A stretch of DNA of 64,000 nt from Cacconaster sp045599325 (GTDB lineage: Bacteria; Bacteroidota; Bacteroidia; Bacteroidales; UBA932). This document shows positions 39,763 through 48,598 of the stretch, piece by piece; position 1 is the stretch's first letter, and each line of letters starts with the position of its first letter. The notes beneath the pieces were generated by a model. The model worked only from the letters and a program-made list of their open reading frames with translations, was not told the DNA's origin and did not search any database. The stretch lies in contig JAZRVT010000015.1 in assembly GCA_045599325.1 (NCBI GenBank), forward strand, positions 1 through 64,000. The letters run 5' to 3'. A program made the translations under genes and the position numbers.

Positions 39763-41584
39763 CCTGCCTGATAACTTCTGCAACAGGGATGCTTACGCTG
39801 GAGCGGCTCCAGAAATTGTGGAGGATGGTGACAGTGGCAGCCTTGTAGTCTGACTCTTCAGCCTTGTAGATGTTCGGCACCGCAGTCTGCGGGTTGACGT
39901 CCACCAGCGGGAACCAGGTGCTCTGGATCTGGATGCGGATGGAGTGGCCCGGAAGGAGATAGTGGACAACCTCAGGCATAGAGAACTGCAGCTTTTCGCG
40001 ATGGTTCGGCCTGAGGAAGCGCGGATTCTCGAAACTGTGGGCGTAGCGTGCGCGGAAGACATCGCCTCGGATGAGCATCTCCTTGCCGTCCGGGGCCACG
40101 TCGAGGACTTTGACGATGAAGTCCAGGTCTTCTCCGGAGGTTTTGTAGCGCAGGTCCACGTCGACCGGTCCGCACAGGAACACTGTATCTTCCACTGCAG
40201 GATAGTCGAAGTTGACGAACGCGGTGCTGTCGTCAACGAAGTTGTCGGCCATATAACTGCGGTCGCGGACATTTGTCTTGGAAGGATGCAGGTAGCGCAG
40301 CGGCTTCATAGGGTCGGAGACATAGCTGCTGGAGCGGCTGCGGCCGTTCTTCAGGCGGAGCTTCATCATCTTGAACGACGGCATCCTGTCGAGCTTGAGG
40401 GCTTCCCAGTGGCCTTCGCTGTCAGAGAAGGAAGGTATAAGGTTCACTGCTGCTGGCTTCACTGGAGCACCTTCTAGATAGTGGGCGAAGAAAGGATACT
40501 CGACCTCCTCGAAGAAGAAGTCGGCAAGCCCTTCGCCCCACTGGAACTGGCCGAGACCCTTGTAGTTCACACTGGTCCAGGCTCCGTGGATCCACGGGCC
40601 GTTGAGGTAGTAGGTCTCCGTCTGAGGGGAGTTTTCCAGGAGCGCACGGTAGGTCTCCACTGCACCGTAGCAGTCCTCCGCGTCGAACACTCCCGCGACT
40701 ACGAGCATCGCCGGCTTCACGTCTTTGATGTATGGGAGCGGAGTTACGGATTTCCAGTATCCGTCGTAGTCCGGGTGCTCGATGATGTTGGTCCAGAACG
40801 GGTAGTAGCGGGCGAGGATGGAGTCGTTGCCGACAGCGTGGATGATTTTGTTGGTGGTCAGAAGCTTGTAATAGTAATCGAACTTGCTCTCTCCGTAGTC
40901 GATTCCCGGGTCATACGGCTCCTCGGCGTTGGCCTCGCGGCTGGAGAAGATGAACTGGCCGAAATCGTCGGTGTCAAGGAGCATATAGGCTCCGTTGTGG
41001 TGGATGTCATCTCCGATGAACCAGTCGCCGATAGGGGCCTGCGGAGAGGCGGCCTTCAGCGCAGGGTGGCCGCAGAGGGCGGCTGCTGTGGAGTAGTAGC
41101 CCGGGTAGGAGATGCCGCATATTCCGACATTGCCGTTGTTCGGAGTGTTGTGGATGAGCCATTCGATTGCATCGTAGGCGTCAGTGATGTCGTTGACATC
41201 CCCGCTGAAAGGACGGATGTTCTCATAGACCCCCTCGCTGTGATGGCGTCCGCGGACATCCTGGTAGACGACGATATAGTTGTGCTTCGTGAATTCCCGC
41301 ATCTCCCCTGTGAAGAGGTCGGCGCTCCTGAATCCGTCACCGTACGGCGCACATCCGTAAGGGGTGCGGCGCATAATTATCGGCCGGCCTTCACCGCACT
41401 CCAGCGGCTGGTAGATGGTGGTGTGAAGTTTGATTCCGTCGCGCATCGGTATCATAACCTCCCGCTTGAAATAGCCGTTTTCTACTGGCGCAGGCTGGAA
41501 GATGCCGTTGTCTGCCGGGCTCTGTGCTGAAAGAGAGAGGGTTGCCAGCAGCGCTGTGAACAAGGTGGATAAGAAGCGTTTCAT
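39752..41584 (-). CDS. CocE/NonD family secreted serine hydrolase (S15-like)
   Basis: 610 residues. Signal peptide ending LSLSAQ (about residue 20). The alpha/beta-hydrolase part has VMIPMRDGIKLHTTIYQP, YIVVYQDVRGRHHSEG, and the nucleophile elbow GICGISYPGYYSTA (Ser in GxSYxG); the C-terminal part from about residue 400 is the jelly-roll X-Pro dipeptidyl-peptidase C domain. Family knowledge: includes cocaine esterases, X-prolyl peptidases and glutaryl acylases; likely a periplasmic peptidase or esterase. It is 11 nt after ispG and overlaps the downstream transporter gene. Confidence 0.92.
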   Translation of the reverse strand: MKRFLSTLFTALLATLSLSAQSPADNGIFQPAPVENGYFKREVMIPMRDGIKLHTTIYQPLECGEGRPIIMRRTPYGCAPYGDGFRSADLFTGEMREFTKHNYIVVYQDVRGRHHSEGVYENIRPFSGDVNDITDAYDAIEWLIHNTPNNGNVGICGISYPGYYSTAAALCGHPALKAASPQAPIGDWFIGDDIHHNGAYMLLDTDDFGQFIFSSREANAEEPYDPGIDYGESKFDYYYKLLTTNKIIHAVGNDSILARYYPFWTNIIEHPDYDGYWKSVTPLPYIKDVKPAMLVVAGVFDAEDCYGAVETYRALLENSPQTETYYLNGPWIHGAWTSVNYKGLGQFQWGEGLADFFFEEVEYPFFAHYLEGAPVKPAAVNLIPSFSDSEGHWEALKLDRMPSFKMMKLRLKNGRSRSSSYVSDPMKPLRYLHPSKTNVRDRSYMADNFVDDSTAFVNFDYPAVEDTVFLCGPVDVDLRYKTSGEDLDFIVKVLDVAPDGKEMLIRGDVFRARYAHSFENPRFLRPNHREKLQFSMPEVVHYLLPGHSIRIQIQSTWFPLVDVNPQTAVPNIYKAEESDYKAATVTILHNFWSRSSVSIPVAEVIRQDGI

Positions 41585-41595
41585 ATGGTCAAAGT

Positions 41596-42882
41596 CTATT
41601 TTCTGTCAGATTCGATGAGTTCGAGAAGGCGGTCTATGGCCTCTTCCTGAGGGATCCCCCTAAGTACGGGCTCCTTGCTGCGGTAGAGGGTCACGTGGCC
41701 GCGCCCTTCTCCGACATAGCCGTAGTCGGCGTCAGCCATCTCGCCGGGGCCGTTGACGATGCAGCCCATCACTGCAATCTTCACTCCCGCAAGATGCGAG
41801 GTGCGGCGCTTTACCTCATTGAAGGTGCTCTCGAGATTGTAGAGGGTGCGTCCGCAGCCCGGGCAGGCAATGTATTCTGGCGATGTGAAGCGGCGGCGGC
41901 AGGCCTGGAGAAGGTTGTTCCGGAAACCTTCTGCCTCATCAGCCTCCAGCGGCCTTCCGGCGATTCTGCAGCCGGAAAGGTCGATGTCGTCGATTCTCTT
42001 CGCCAGCAGGTCAGGACCCCACAGGCAGGATGCCTTTATGATGAACCCGTTCCAGTCGGAGGCCTCTACGGGCTCACGGGGATCTGCAATTGCAGAGAGT
42101 ATCTCCCGTCCTGCAGCAATCTCATTCACAGGGTTTTCGGTGAGAGAGACCCTGATGGTGTCACCGATGCCCTCCCTGAGCAGCGATCCGATGCCTACGG
42201 CGGACTTGATGCGCCCCTGGTCGCCGTTGCCGGCTTCAGTGACTCCCAGATGCATAGGGAAGAGCATCCCGAGTTCGTCTGCCATAGCCTGATGGAGCAG
42301 ACGGTACGCCTCAGTCATCACGATGGTGTTGCTGGCCTTGAGAGAGACAGCCACCATCCTGAAATCCTGCCTGCAGCACATCCTCAGCCATTCCATCACC
42401 GCCTCCTTCATCGCCAGCGGAGTGTTGCCGTAGAGGGAGGTGATGCGCTCACCTAGCGAGCCGTGGTTGAGACCGATGCGGATTGCGGTGCCGTTGCGGC
42501 GGCAGAGTCCGATCAGTTCGTCGAACTTCTCGCAGGCGACCTCGTGCTGTTTCGCAAAGTTGCCCGGGTTGATGCGGACCTTGTCCGCCACAGATGCGGC
42601 GGCAAGCGCCACGTCGGCTGAAAAGTGCACGTCCGCAACAAGAGGCGTCATTATCCCTTCAGCGTGAAGGCGGGCCTTTATCCTGTCAAGCGCCTCGACC
42701 TCACGCAGTCCCTGCGTGGTCAGGCGGATGATGTCAGCACCCGCTTCCGCCATGGCCCTGCACTGAGCCACTGAGGCTTCGACATCATCGGTCGAAGTGT
42801 TGCACATTGTCTGGACGGATACTGGAGCCCCGCCTCCGATCGGGAGACGGCCGGCTATGTTGAAAGATACTTTTTCTACCAT
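41596..42882 (-). CDS. ispG: (E)-4-hydroxy-3-methylbut-2-enyl-diphosphate synthase, compact form
   Basis: 428 residues. N-terminal TIM barrel: PVSVQTMCNTSTDDVEASV, ADIIRLTTQG, PLVADVHFSADVALAAA, DKVRINPGNFA, IRIGLNHGSL and MHLGVTEAG. C-terminal Fe-S domain: IACPGCGRTLYNLESTF and VAVMGCIVNGPGE-type block IAVMGCIVNGPGEM, giving the three cluster Cys. Family knowledge: makes HMBPP from MEcPP in the MEP isoprenoid pathway. Bacteroidetes IspG usually carries a large insert (about 600 residues total, from memory); here only about 60 residues more than the E. coli form. ATG overlaps the upstream OMP stop by 7 nt. Confidence 0.95.
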   Translation of the reverse strand: MVEKVSFNIAGRLPIGGGAPVSVQTMCNTSTDDVEASVAQCRAMAEAGADIIRLTTQGLREVEALDRIKARLHAEGIMTPLVADVHFSADVALAAASVADKVRINPGNFAKQHEVACEKFDELIGLCRRNGTAIRIGLNHGSLGERITSLYGNTPLAMKEAVMEWLRMCCRQDFRMVAVSLKASNTIVMTEAYRLLHQAMADELGMLFPMHLGVTEAGNGDQGRIKSAVGIGSLLREGIGDTIRVSLTENPVNEIAAGREILSAIADPREPVEASDWNGFIIKASCLWGPDLLAKRIDDIDLSGCRIAGRPLEADEAEGFRNNLLQACRRRFTSPEYIACPGCGRTLYNLESTFNEVKRRTSHLAGVKIAVMGCIVNGPGEMADADYGYVGEGRGHVTLYRSKEPVLRGIPQEEAIDRLLELIESDRK

Positions 42883-43562
42883 AAGTGCACGAACAGCGAG
42901 GCGCTGAACATTATGTTTGTCGGATAGGTGAACATCCAGTAGATGTCACTGTACTTGTTTGTATGGTACATACTTGCGAAGGACCTCTTGTAGCATCCTT
43001 CCAGCTGGATCTCGAAAGGGTTGAACACCACCGCAATGCCCGCACCGCCGACGATGCCGTAGTCATAGCGCTGGTCGTATCTGTCAAATCCGCCCTCCCT
43101 GTCGGTGGAAAGCCGGTATCCTCCATAGGCACCGACGTCCACCAGGAGCCTGAATATTGAGAAGTCTATCTTGAACTGTGAGATTAAAGGCACTTCGACC
43201 ATTTCGCAGATCTCCCCGTAGCCGGAAAGCTCGGAGGCGTAACCTTCGTATCCGTGCTTCAGCCCTGTCTGGAGGCCGAAGTTGAAAAGCTTGTCCCAAA
43301 GCGCGTGATAGTAAGTGTAGAGCACTGATATGTTGTTGTAGGTCAGGACTCTTGATTCCCTGAGGCTCGGCTGCGTCGATATTCCGCTCAAGTTGACTCC
43401 GTATTTGACTCCGACCATATGGATGCTCTTGAACTGCTTCGGAGGGGCGACCGTGTCGATCGACGCGAAGTCATCGGGCATCTCTGTGATGAAGGAATAG
43501 TCCTGGGCGCGTGCAGTGAGAACTGTCAGGAGCAGCGCCAGTGAAACGATTGCCTTTCTCAT
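42876..43562 (-). CDS. Outer-membrane beta-barrel protein (small porin-like)
   Basis: 228 residues. Signal peptide ending TARAQ (about residue 19). The mature part is a run of amphipathic strands (VGVKYGVNLSGI, NNISVLYTYYHALW, FNFGLQTGLKHGYE, EVPLISQFKIDF, RLLVDVGAYGGYRLS, YGIVGGAGIAVVF, FEIQLEGCYKRSF) and ends in FSASLFVHLW with an aromatic last residue, the outer-membrane insertion signal. It resembles PorT-like barrels of Bacteroidetes. Function unknown. Overlaps the upstream lipoprotein gene by 4 nt and ispG by 7 nt. Confidence 0.82.
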   Translation of the reverse strand: MRKAIVSLALLLTVLTARAQDYSFITEMPDDFASIDTVAPPKQFKSIHMVGVKYGVNLSGISTQPSLRESRVLTYNNISVLYTYYHALWDKLFNFGLQTGLKHGYEGYASELSGYGEICEMVEVPLISQFKIDFSIFRLLVDVGAYGGYRLSTDREGGFDRYDQRYDYGIVGGAGIAVVFNPFEIQLEGCYKRSFASMYHTNKYSDIYWMFTYPTNIMFSASLFVHLW

Positions 43563-45379
43563 CGGAAGAGTTCTCCTATGTTAATGGTCTGCTCGATCTC
43601 AGAAGACTCCGGGATACTGATCACCTGAGTCTCAGGAGTGTCACCGTAGAAACGCACCTTTTCCGGCTGTCTTCTCTCCAGCAGGTTCCCGGAGTCCAGA
43701 TAGCCGTTTCCGTTGAGGTCCTGGGTCATTCGGATCTTATATTCTCCCGCTGCAAGATATTTGAACACAACCTTGCCGTCCCTGTCTACTTTTTCGGATC
43801 TGACGGCGTTGCCGTTCTTTGCATCAGTCAGGTCGAGGATGTAGATGTTGTCGACATTCCTGACATCCACTGTTATCGTGCTGAGAGTCTCCGACTGCGG
43901 AATCTGGAACTTGACCTCCTCCTTGCCGTTCCTCAGTCCGTCGAGGTTGACGAATGCCCCTAAAGGAAGGATGAAGGAGTAGTCATATCCCTTTACCATC
44001 GCCTCCTTCGGCTTGAGGATGTATGCCCTTACATCCTTAGGGTCATTCTCCATAGTATATTCCTTGATGAACTCCTGCCCCTTGGCGTTGGCCATCTTCA
44101 GGACTATGGAGTCCCGGATGATCTTCACGATCGGGGTCGCGCAGGAGATTCTGACACCTTCTTTCTCAACGGTCTCGTTCTTGACGTCGACAGAGAGCTT
44201 GAAGACAGTGTCGCGGGCCTGTTTCGGCTTGCTCTTTCCGGCAGGACCCGGCAGGGAGGCCGTGGCTGCATCTTCATCTTCCTTGACGGGGAGAGACAGA
44301 TTCTCGACTGCTTCAGAAAGGTTTCCCGTGGAGTCGGTCTTCATATAATTGAGCCTTATGAGGAGACTGTCAGGCAGCCTGTAGTCCACATTGAACCAGA
44401 AGTCGAGGCTGTCGCGTGTCTGGTTGTACTGAGTGATGACCTTTTCGGGGTCGATTCCTGTGAACTCGATGGAGTTTATCCGGACATTGGCGGCGCTGAA
44501 CTTCAGGAATGCGCTCTTGTTGGTCTTGCGCCCGCTGTTCTGAAGATACTGCACCGACTGCAGCTCCTTGAAGGTGTTGAGGGTGACCATCGGCACGCGG
44601 GCCTTGCATTCGAGGGTGTCCTTCATCCTGAAAGACTTCAGTTCATAGATAGAGTCGCGGACCACGGCTTCAGGTGTGAAGAGTGAGTCGCAGAATCCTA
44701 TCTGGTCGGTGTCCGGGTTGTATCTGTAGTCCATATCCTCATCCGTGTAGGCGTAGATTCTGTACGGTACAGACTTGACTGCGCGTATGGTGAAGAAACC
44801 CCAGTCATCCGTCTTGGCGGCTGCGTCAGGATACTCCGTGAAGCAGAGAGAGTCCGGGTGCTCACATCCCCGGTCGGCGTAGGCCGCCACCAGCATCCCC
44901 TTTACAGGCTGCAGGGTCTGGTTGTCCGACACCGAACCGGTGAAGTAGACCGAATCGATGGTCTCTCCGGTCGAGAAAGTGTAGACAAGCCTGTCAGCAA
45001 GGTTGCCTTCGTTGTTGTCAACGAGCGCGTTCCCGAAATCGATGGTATATGTCTGGTTCTCCTTGAGAGTGTCCTGGAGAGTGACCACAATGTTCTTCCC
45101 CTTGACCTTCGCTATCGGGCGGCGCCTGGTAGGAGGGGAAAGGAGTATGTCAGTGGCGGTCTTCACGACAGTGTATTCGTCATACAGGATGGTGACTTTC
45201 CCTTCTGTGACGGGGAACGAGGTTGTCCTCTCTTCAGGCGTGATTTTCAGCAGCACAGGGGGCAGTGTGTCCTTCGGACCTCCGCTCGGAGGCGTCGAGG
45301 TGTTGGCGCACGAGTGGCTGAAAAGGCAGCCTGCCGTGAACAGTATCAGCAATATGGCGGTTATCGCAGTTCTTCTCAT
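43559..45379 (-). CDS. Ig-like (SbsA/Big_5) domain lipoprotein
   Basis: 606 residues. Lipoprotein signal; two Cys are candidates (18 in FTAGC, 24 in SHSC), the second being followed by NTSTPPSGGPKDTLPP, a start I recognise from a conserved Bacteroidetes family. An N-terminal Big_5-type bacterial Ig domain (about 40-140, LPPVLLKITPEERTTSFP...NQTYTIDFGNALVDNNEG) is followed by several beta-sandwich-like regions and a final DLNGNGYLDSGNLLERRQPEKV segment. Family knowledge: outer-membrane-associated, function unknown. Sits between rel and the OMP gene with 7-nt and 4-nt junctions, so a functional pair with the OMP is plausible. Confidence 0.82.
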   Translation of the reverse strand: MRRTAITAILLILFTAGCLFSHSCANTSTPPSGGPKDTLPPVLLKITPEERTTSFPVTEGKVTILYDEYTVVKTATDILLSPPTRRRPIAKVKGKNIVVTLQDTLKENQTYTIDFGNALVDNNEGNLADRLVYTFSTGETIDSVYFTGSVSDNQTLQPVKGMLVAAYADRGCEHPDSLCFTEYPDAAAKTDDWGFFTIRAVKSVPYRIYAYTDEDMDYRYNPDTDQIGFCDSLFTPEAVVRDSIYELKSFRMKDTLECKARVPMVTLNTFKELQSVQYLQNSGRKTNKSAFLKFSAANVRINSIEFTGIDPEKVITQYNQTRDSLDFWFNVDYRLPDSLLIRLNYMKTDSTGNLSEAVENLSLPVKEDEDAATASLPGPAGKSKPKQARDTVFKLSVDVKNETVEKEGVRISCATPIVKIIRDSIVLKMANAKGQEFIKEYTMENDPKDVRAYILKPKEAMVKGYDYSFILPLGAFVNLDGLRNGKEEVKFQIPQSETLSTITVDVRNVDNIYILDLTDAKNGNAVRSEKVDRDGKVVFKYLAAGEYKIRMTQDLNGNGYLDSGNLLERRQPEKVRFYGDTPETQVISIPESSEIEQTINIGELFR

Positions 45380-45386
45380 TTCATTC

Positions 45387-47609
45387 TCAGTTGATTTCAG
45401 TTCTGCTGACAGTCTCGATGCCTCTGATCTTCGAGATGGACTTCATCATCTTCTCGAGGTCGTCAGTGTTGTGGACATAGAGGTCTATGGTTCCCTCAAA
45501 GATCTCGTCGTGCGCCTCGATCGTGATGCGCCTGATGTTGACGCCCAGCACAAGGGAGATGACACGGGTCACGTCGTTGAGGATTCCGACGCGGTCGATG
45601 CCTGTCAGCGAAATCCTTGCCAGATAGGACATCATGAAGTGCTTGCTCCATTTGGCGGAGATGATCCTGTGCCCTTCCTTGGATGCGAGTCTCACGGCCT
45701 CAGGACAGCTCTTCTTGTGTATGGTCACAGTGCCGTCGTCCTCGCGGAATGCAACTACATTGTCGCCCGGGATAGGGGAGCAGCACTCGGCGATCGAGAA
45801 TGAGACGGTGCCCTCCTCGGGGTTCTCCTCCAGCATGAACTCACGCTTCTTGTCGATGTTGTCGCTGGCCCTCGGGTTGAGCAGTTTGATGCCCCACATC
45901 TGCACGCTCCTTCTCTCGGTATTGGTCTTGAGCGCCTTGTCGAGGTCAGAGAGGTCGATGAGCCCGACGCCTATCTTGTTGTAGAATTCATCCTTTGTAC
46001 CTGAGTTGTAGTAGGCGCAGAGCTTCTTGATGACGCGGCTGCGCTCAGAGATGTTCCTTTCGTCAAGCATACTGTCAAGCAGATGCATTCCGTCCTTGAT
46101 GGCGTTCTTCTTGTCAGCCTTCAGGAAGTCCATCACAAAGTTGCGGGCGCGACCTGTCTTGAGGAAGTTCATCCACTCGCGCTTCGGCGAGCCGCTTTCG
46201 GAGGAGATGATCTCCACCTGGTCGCCATTGGAGAGCACATATGAGAGCGGCACCAGCTTCTGGTTCACCTTGGCCGCAATGGCGTGGTTTCCGACTTCGG
46301 TATGGATGCTGTATGCGAAGTCAAGTGCCGTGGCCCCTTTCTGCAGGCTTCTGGATTCTCCTTTCGGCGTGAAGACGTAGATGTCGGACATTATCAGCTC
46401 ATTCTGGAACTTGTCCAGGAACTGCGCGGCATCGATTTCCGGGTTCTCGAGAGTCTGTCGTACCTGATTCAGCCAGTTCTCTATCTGGCTTTCGCTCTCG
46501 TTCGGGTTGCCGGCGTTCTTATATATCCAGTGGGCTGCCACTCCGCGTTCTGCAATGGAGTTCATCCTTTCGGAGCGTATCTGGACCTCGACCCAGTTGC
46601 CGCTTGCACTCATCGCTGTGAGGTGGAGCGCCTCGTAGCCGTTGGCCTTCGGCTTGTCAACCCAGTCACGGGTGCGGTCAGGCTTGTATTTGTAGAGACC
46701 GGTTATCATTGCGAAGATGTACCAGCACTGCTCTCTTTCAGTGTAATCCTGACGTGCTTCGAAGATTATTCTGACTGCATAGATGTCAAAGATCTGCTCA
46801 AACGGGATATTCTTGGTATTCATCTTGTTCCAGATTGAATACGGGGTCTTCAGCCGTTTGAGTATGGTATATTTGTAGCCGGCCTTGTCCAGTTCTGCAG
46901 CGATAGGGGTTATGAATTCTTCAATCGCCTCGGCTTTCTCCGTCATAATCGAGTTGAGCTTCTTCTCGATGTCCCGGTATGCGTCAGGCTCACGGTACTG
47001 GAGCCAGATGTTCTCCATCTCGGACTTGATGCTGTAGAGACCGAGCCTGTGGGCGAGCGGGATGAATATGTACATTGTCTCGCTGAGAATCTTGTCACGC
47101 TTGTATTCAGGCATGAACTGGATGGTGCGGACATTGTGGAGGCGGTCTGCGAGCTTTATGAGGATGATTCTGACATCATCGTTGAGGGTGATGAGAATCC
47201 TTTTGAAATTCTCCGCCTGCAGCGAGCTCTTGCCGCTCCGGCTTTCATTGTCAAGTGCGGTCTTGATCTTTGTAAGGCCGTCCACCAGCGATGCGATCTT
47301 CTCTCCGAAGAGCCTCTGGATGTCCTCGACAGTGTATTCGGTATCCTCCACCACATCGTGGAGCAGGGCGGCGCAGATCGATTTGCAGCCGAGGCCGATC
47401 TCATCCACAACAATCTTGGCGACTGCGATGGGATGAAGCATATATGGTTCCCCGGAACGCCTCCTGACATCCTTGTGAGCCTCGTTGGCAAACTCGAAAG
47501 CCTTGAGCACCAGCTGGTACTGCTCTTCATCGGCGCAGCGTTTACGGCTTGCGGCCTTCAGACCTTCGAATTCCCGGTCGATAAGTTTATAGTCTTCTTC
47601 AGTAAACAT
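45387..47609 (-). CDS. Bifunctional (p)ppGpp synthetase/hydrolase (RelA/SpoT family)
   Basis: 740 residues from ATG 47609 (TGATG overlap with yihY). Domains in order: HD hydrolase (YMLHPIAVAKIV, AALLHDVVEDTEY), synthetase (KRLKTPYSIWNKM, IFDIYAVRIIF, GYEALHLTAMS, EVQIRSERMNSIAERGVAAHWIYK), TGS (IYVFTPKGESRSLQKGATALDFAYSIH), helical/CC region, and C-terminal ACT (RISLTGIDRVGILNDVTRVIS). Both catalytic modules look intact. Family knowledge: long Rel/SpoT proteins make and degrade (p)ppGpp during starvation. The synthetase motif GYEALH differs slightly from the usual GYxSLH. Located in a chain with ligA, yihY and envelope genes. Confidence 0.95.
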   Translation of the reverse strand: MFTEEDYKLIDREFEGLKAASRKRCADEEQYQLVLKAFEFANEAHKDVRRRSGEPYMLHPIAVAKIVVDEIGLGCKSICAALLHDVVEDTEYTVEDIQRLFGEKIASLVDGLTKIKTALDNESRSGKSSLQAENFKRILITLNDDVRIILIKLADRLHNVRTIQFMPEYKRDKILSETMYIFIPLAHRLGLYSIKSEMENIWLQYREPDAYRDIEKKLNSIMTEKAEAIEEFITPIAAELDKAGYKYTILKRLKTPYSIWNKMNTKNIPFEQIFDIYAVRIIFEARQDYTEREQCWYIFAMITGLYKYKPDRTRDWVDKPKANGYEALHLTAMSASGNWVEVQIRSERMNSIAERGVAAHWIYKNAGNPNESESQIENWLNQVRQTLENPEIDAAQFLDKFQNELIMSDIYVFTPKGESRSLQKGATALDFAYSIHTEVGNHAIAAKVNQKLVPLSYVLSNGDQVEIISSESGSPKREWMNFLKTGRARNFVMDFLKADKKNAIKDGMHLLDSMLDERNISERSRVIKKLCAYYNSGTKDEFYNKIGVGLIDLSDLDKALKTNTERRSVQMWGIKLLNPRASDNIDKKREFMLEENPEEGTVSFSIAECCSPIPGDNVVAFREDDGTVTIHKKSCPEAVRLASKEGHRIISAKWSKHFMMSYLARISLTGIDRVGILNDVTRVISLVLGVNIRRITIEAHDEIFEGTIDLYVHNTDDLEKMMKSISKIRGIETVSRTEIN

Positions 47610-48595
47610 CAGCACTCTTGTTTTTCCTGATCAAACCTGCCCGCCTCACCGAGACCGCGCTCCCGGGCCTCCAGTACGTCAACTTGGGTGAACCCGCGGG
47701 ACAGGGTGGCCCCATAGAGTATTATCTGCCAGCATAGGTTCATCCAGATCATAAAGAGTGGAATGAAGGCCAGAGCACCGTAGACGGCGTTCAGGCGGGT
47801 GACCATCAGCTGGGTTCCCAGATAGAGATATTGAAGGCCCACGAACAGCGCGCCGGCTATCAGGGCGGCCCTGAGAGCTGATCCGTAGCGGACGCGGGTC
47901 TGCGGGATGAACTTGTACATTGCCGAAAGGGCCATCGCCACGATGCCGTAGAGGGCGAGCCAGAAGAGGTTCGTGGTTATGAAGCTGAATGCCCCGAGCC
48001 TGCCGTCGATCAGCCCTATGAACCTGACATAGTAGATCCACCCGGAGAGGAAGAGCACCAGCACGAACGGCGTCATCAGCATTATGCTGAACCATAGGAG
48101 TATGCGCTTCCAGAGCTTGCGTGAGTTGCGGACTCTCCATATCCTGTTGAACGCCGTTTCGATGTTGATCATCAGCCAGAGTATCGTCCAGACGAATGCA
48201 CCGAAGGAGATCCATCCGAAGAGTCCGCTCCTGGTGGTGTCCACAATCTTGGTGGCGTATTTCATTATCACGTCTATCAGCTGGTTGCTGGTCGGGAAGG
48301 AGGCGATCAGGTCGGTATAGAGGATCTCGTCCAGGCCGAAACCTTTGGAGACGAAGAGTATCACCGCAGCCATAGGGATGAAGGCGAGGGTGGTGAACCG
48401 GCTGAGGGCTATGGCCTCGCGTCCGATGCGCCCGTTGGTGAAACCTCTGAAAGAGAGGATCACGGCCTTGAGATATCTCGCGCCGCGCTGCTTCGCCTTG
48501 CTGAAGGTGCTGAAGTCGAGCACCCAGAGGTCCTTTGTAAGGAACCTCACGATGCTCAGGACCCACTCCTTGATTCTGGCGAAGAACAGTCTCAT
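47609..48595 (-). CDS. YihY/BrkB-family inner-membrane protein
   Basis: 328 residues, six predicted membrane helices. Family blocks: LSRFTTLAFIPMAAVILFVSKGFG, LFGWISFGAFVWTILWLMINIETAFNRIWRV, YKFIPQTRVRYGSALRAALIAG, and NAVYGALAFIPLFMIWMNLCWQIILYGA. Family knowledge: once called ribonuclease BN or virulence factor BrkB; the family has no confirmed biochemical activity. Follows ligA with a 3-nt gap and overlaps the rel start by 1 nt. Confidence 0.92.
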   Translation of the reverse strand: MRLFFARIKEWVLSIVRFLTKDLWVLDFSTFSKAKQRGARYLKAVILSFRGFTNGRIGREAIALSRFTTLAFIPMAAVILFVSKGFGLDEILYTDLIASFPTSNQLIDVIMKYATKIVDTTRSGLFGWISFGAFVWTILWLMINIETAFNRIWRVRNSRKLWKRILLWFSIMLMTPFVLVLFLSGWIYYVRFIGLIDGRLGAFSFITTNLFWLALYGIVAMALSAMYKFIPQTRVRYGSALRAALIAGALFVGLQYLYLGTQLMVTRLNAVYGALAFIPLFMIWMNLCWQIILYGATLSRGFTQVDVLEARERGLGEAGRFDQEKQEC

Positions 48596-48598
48596 ATC

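Noticed and set aside
40481..41530. 349-codon plus-strand open frame
   Set aside because: Antisense to the CocE/NonD hydrolase. No motifs and a valine-rich composition typical of shadow frames.
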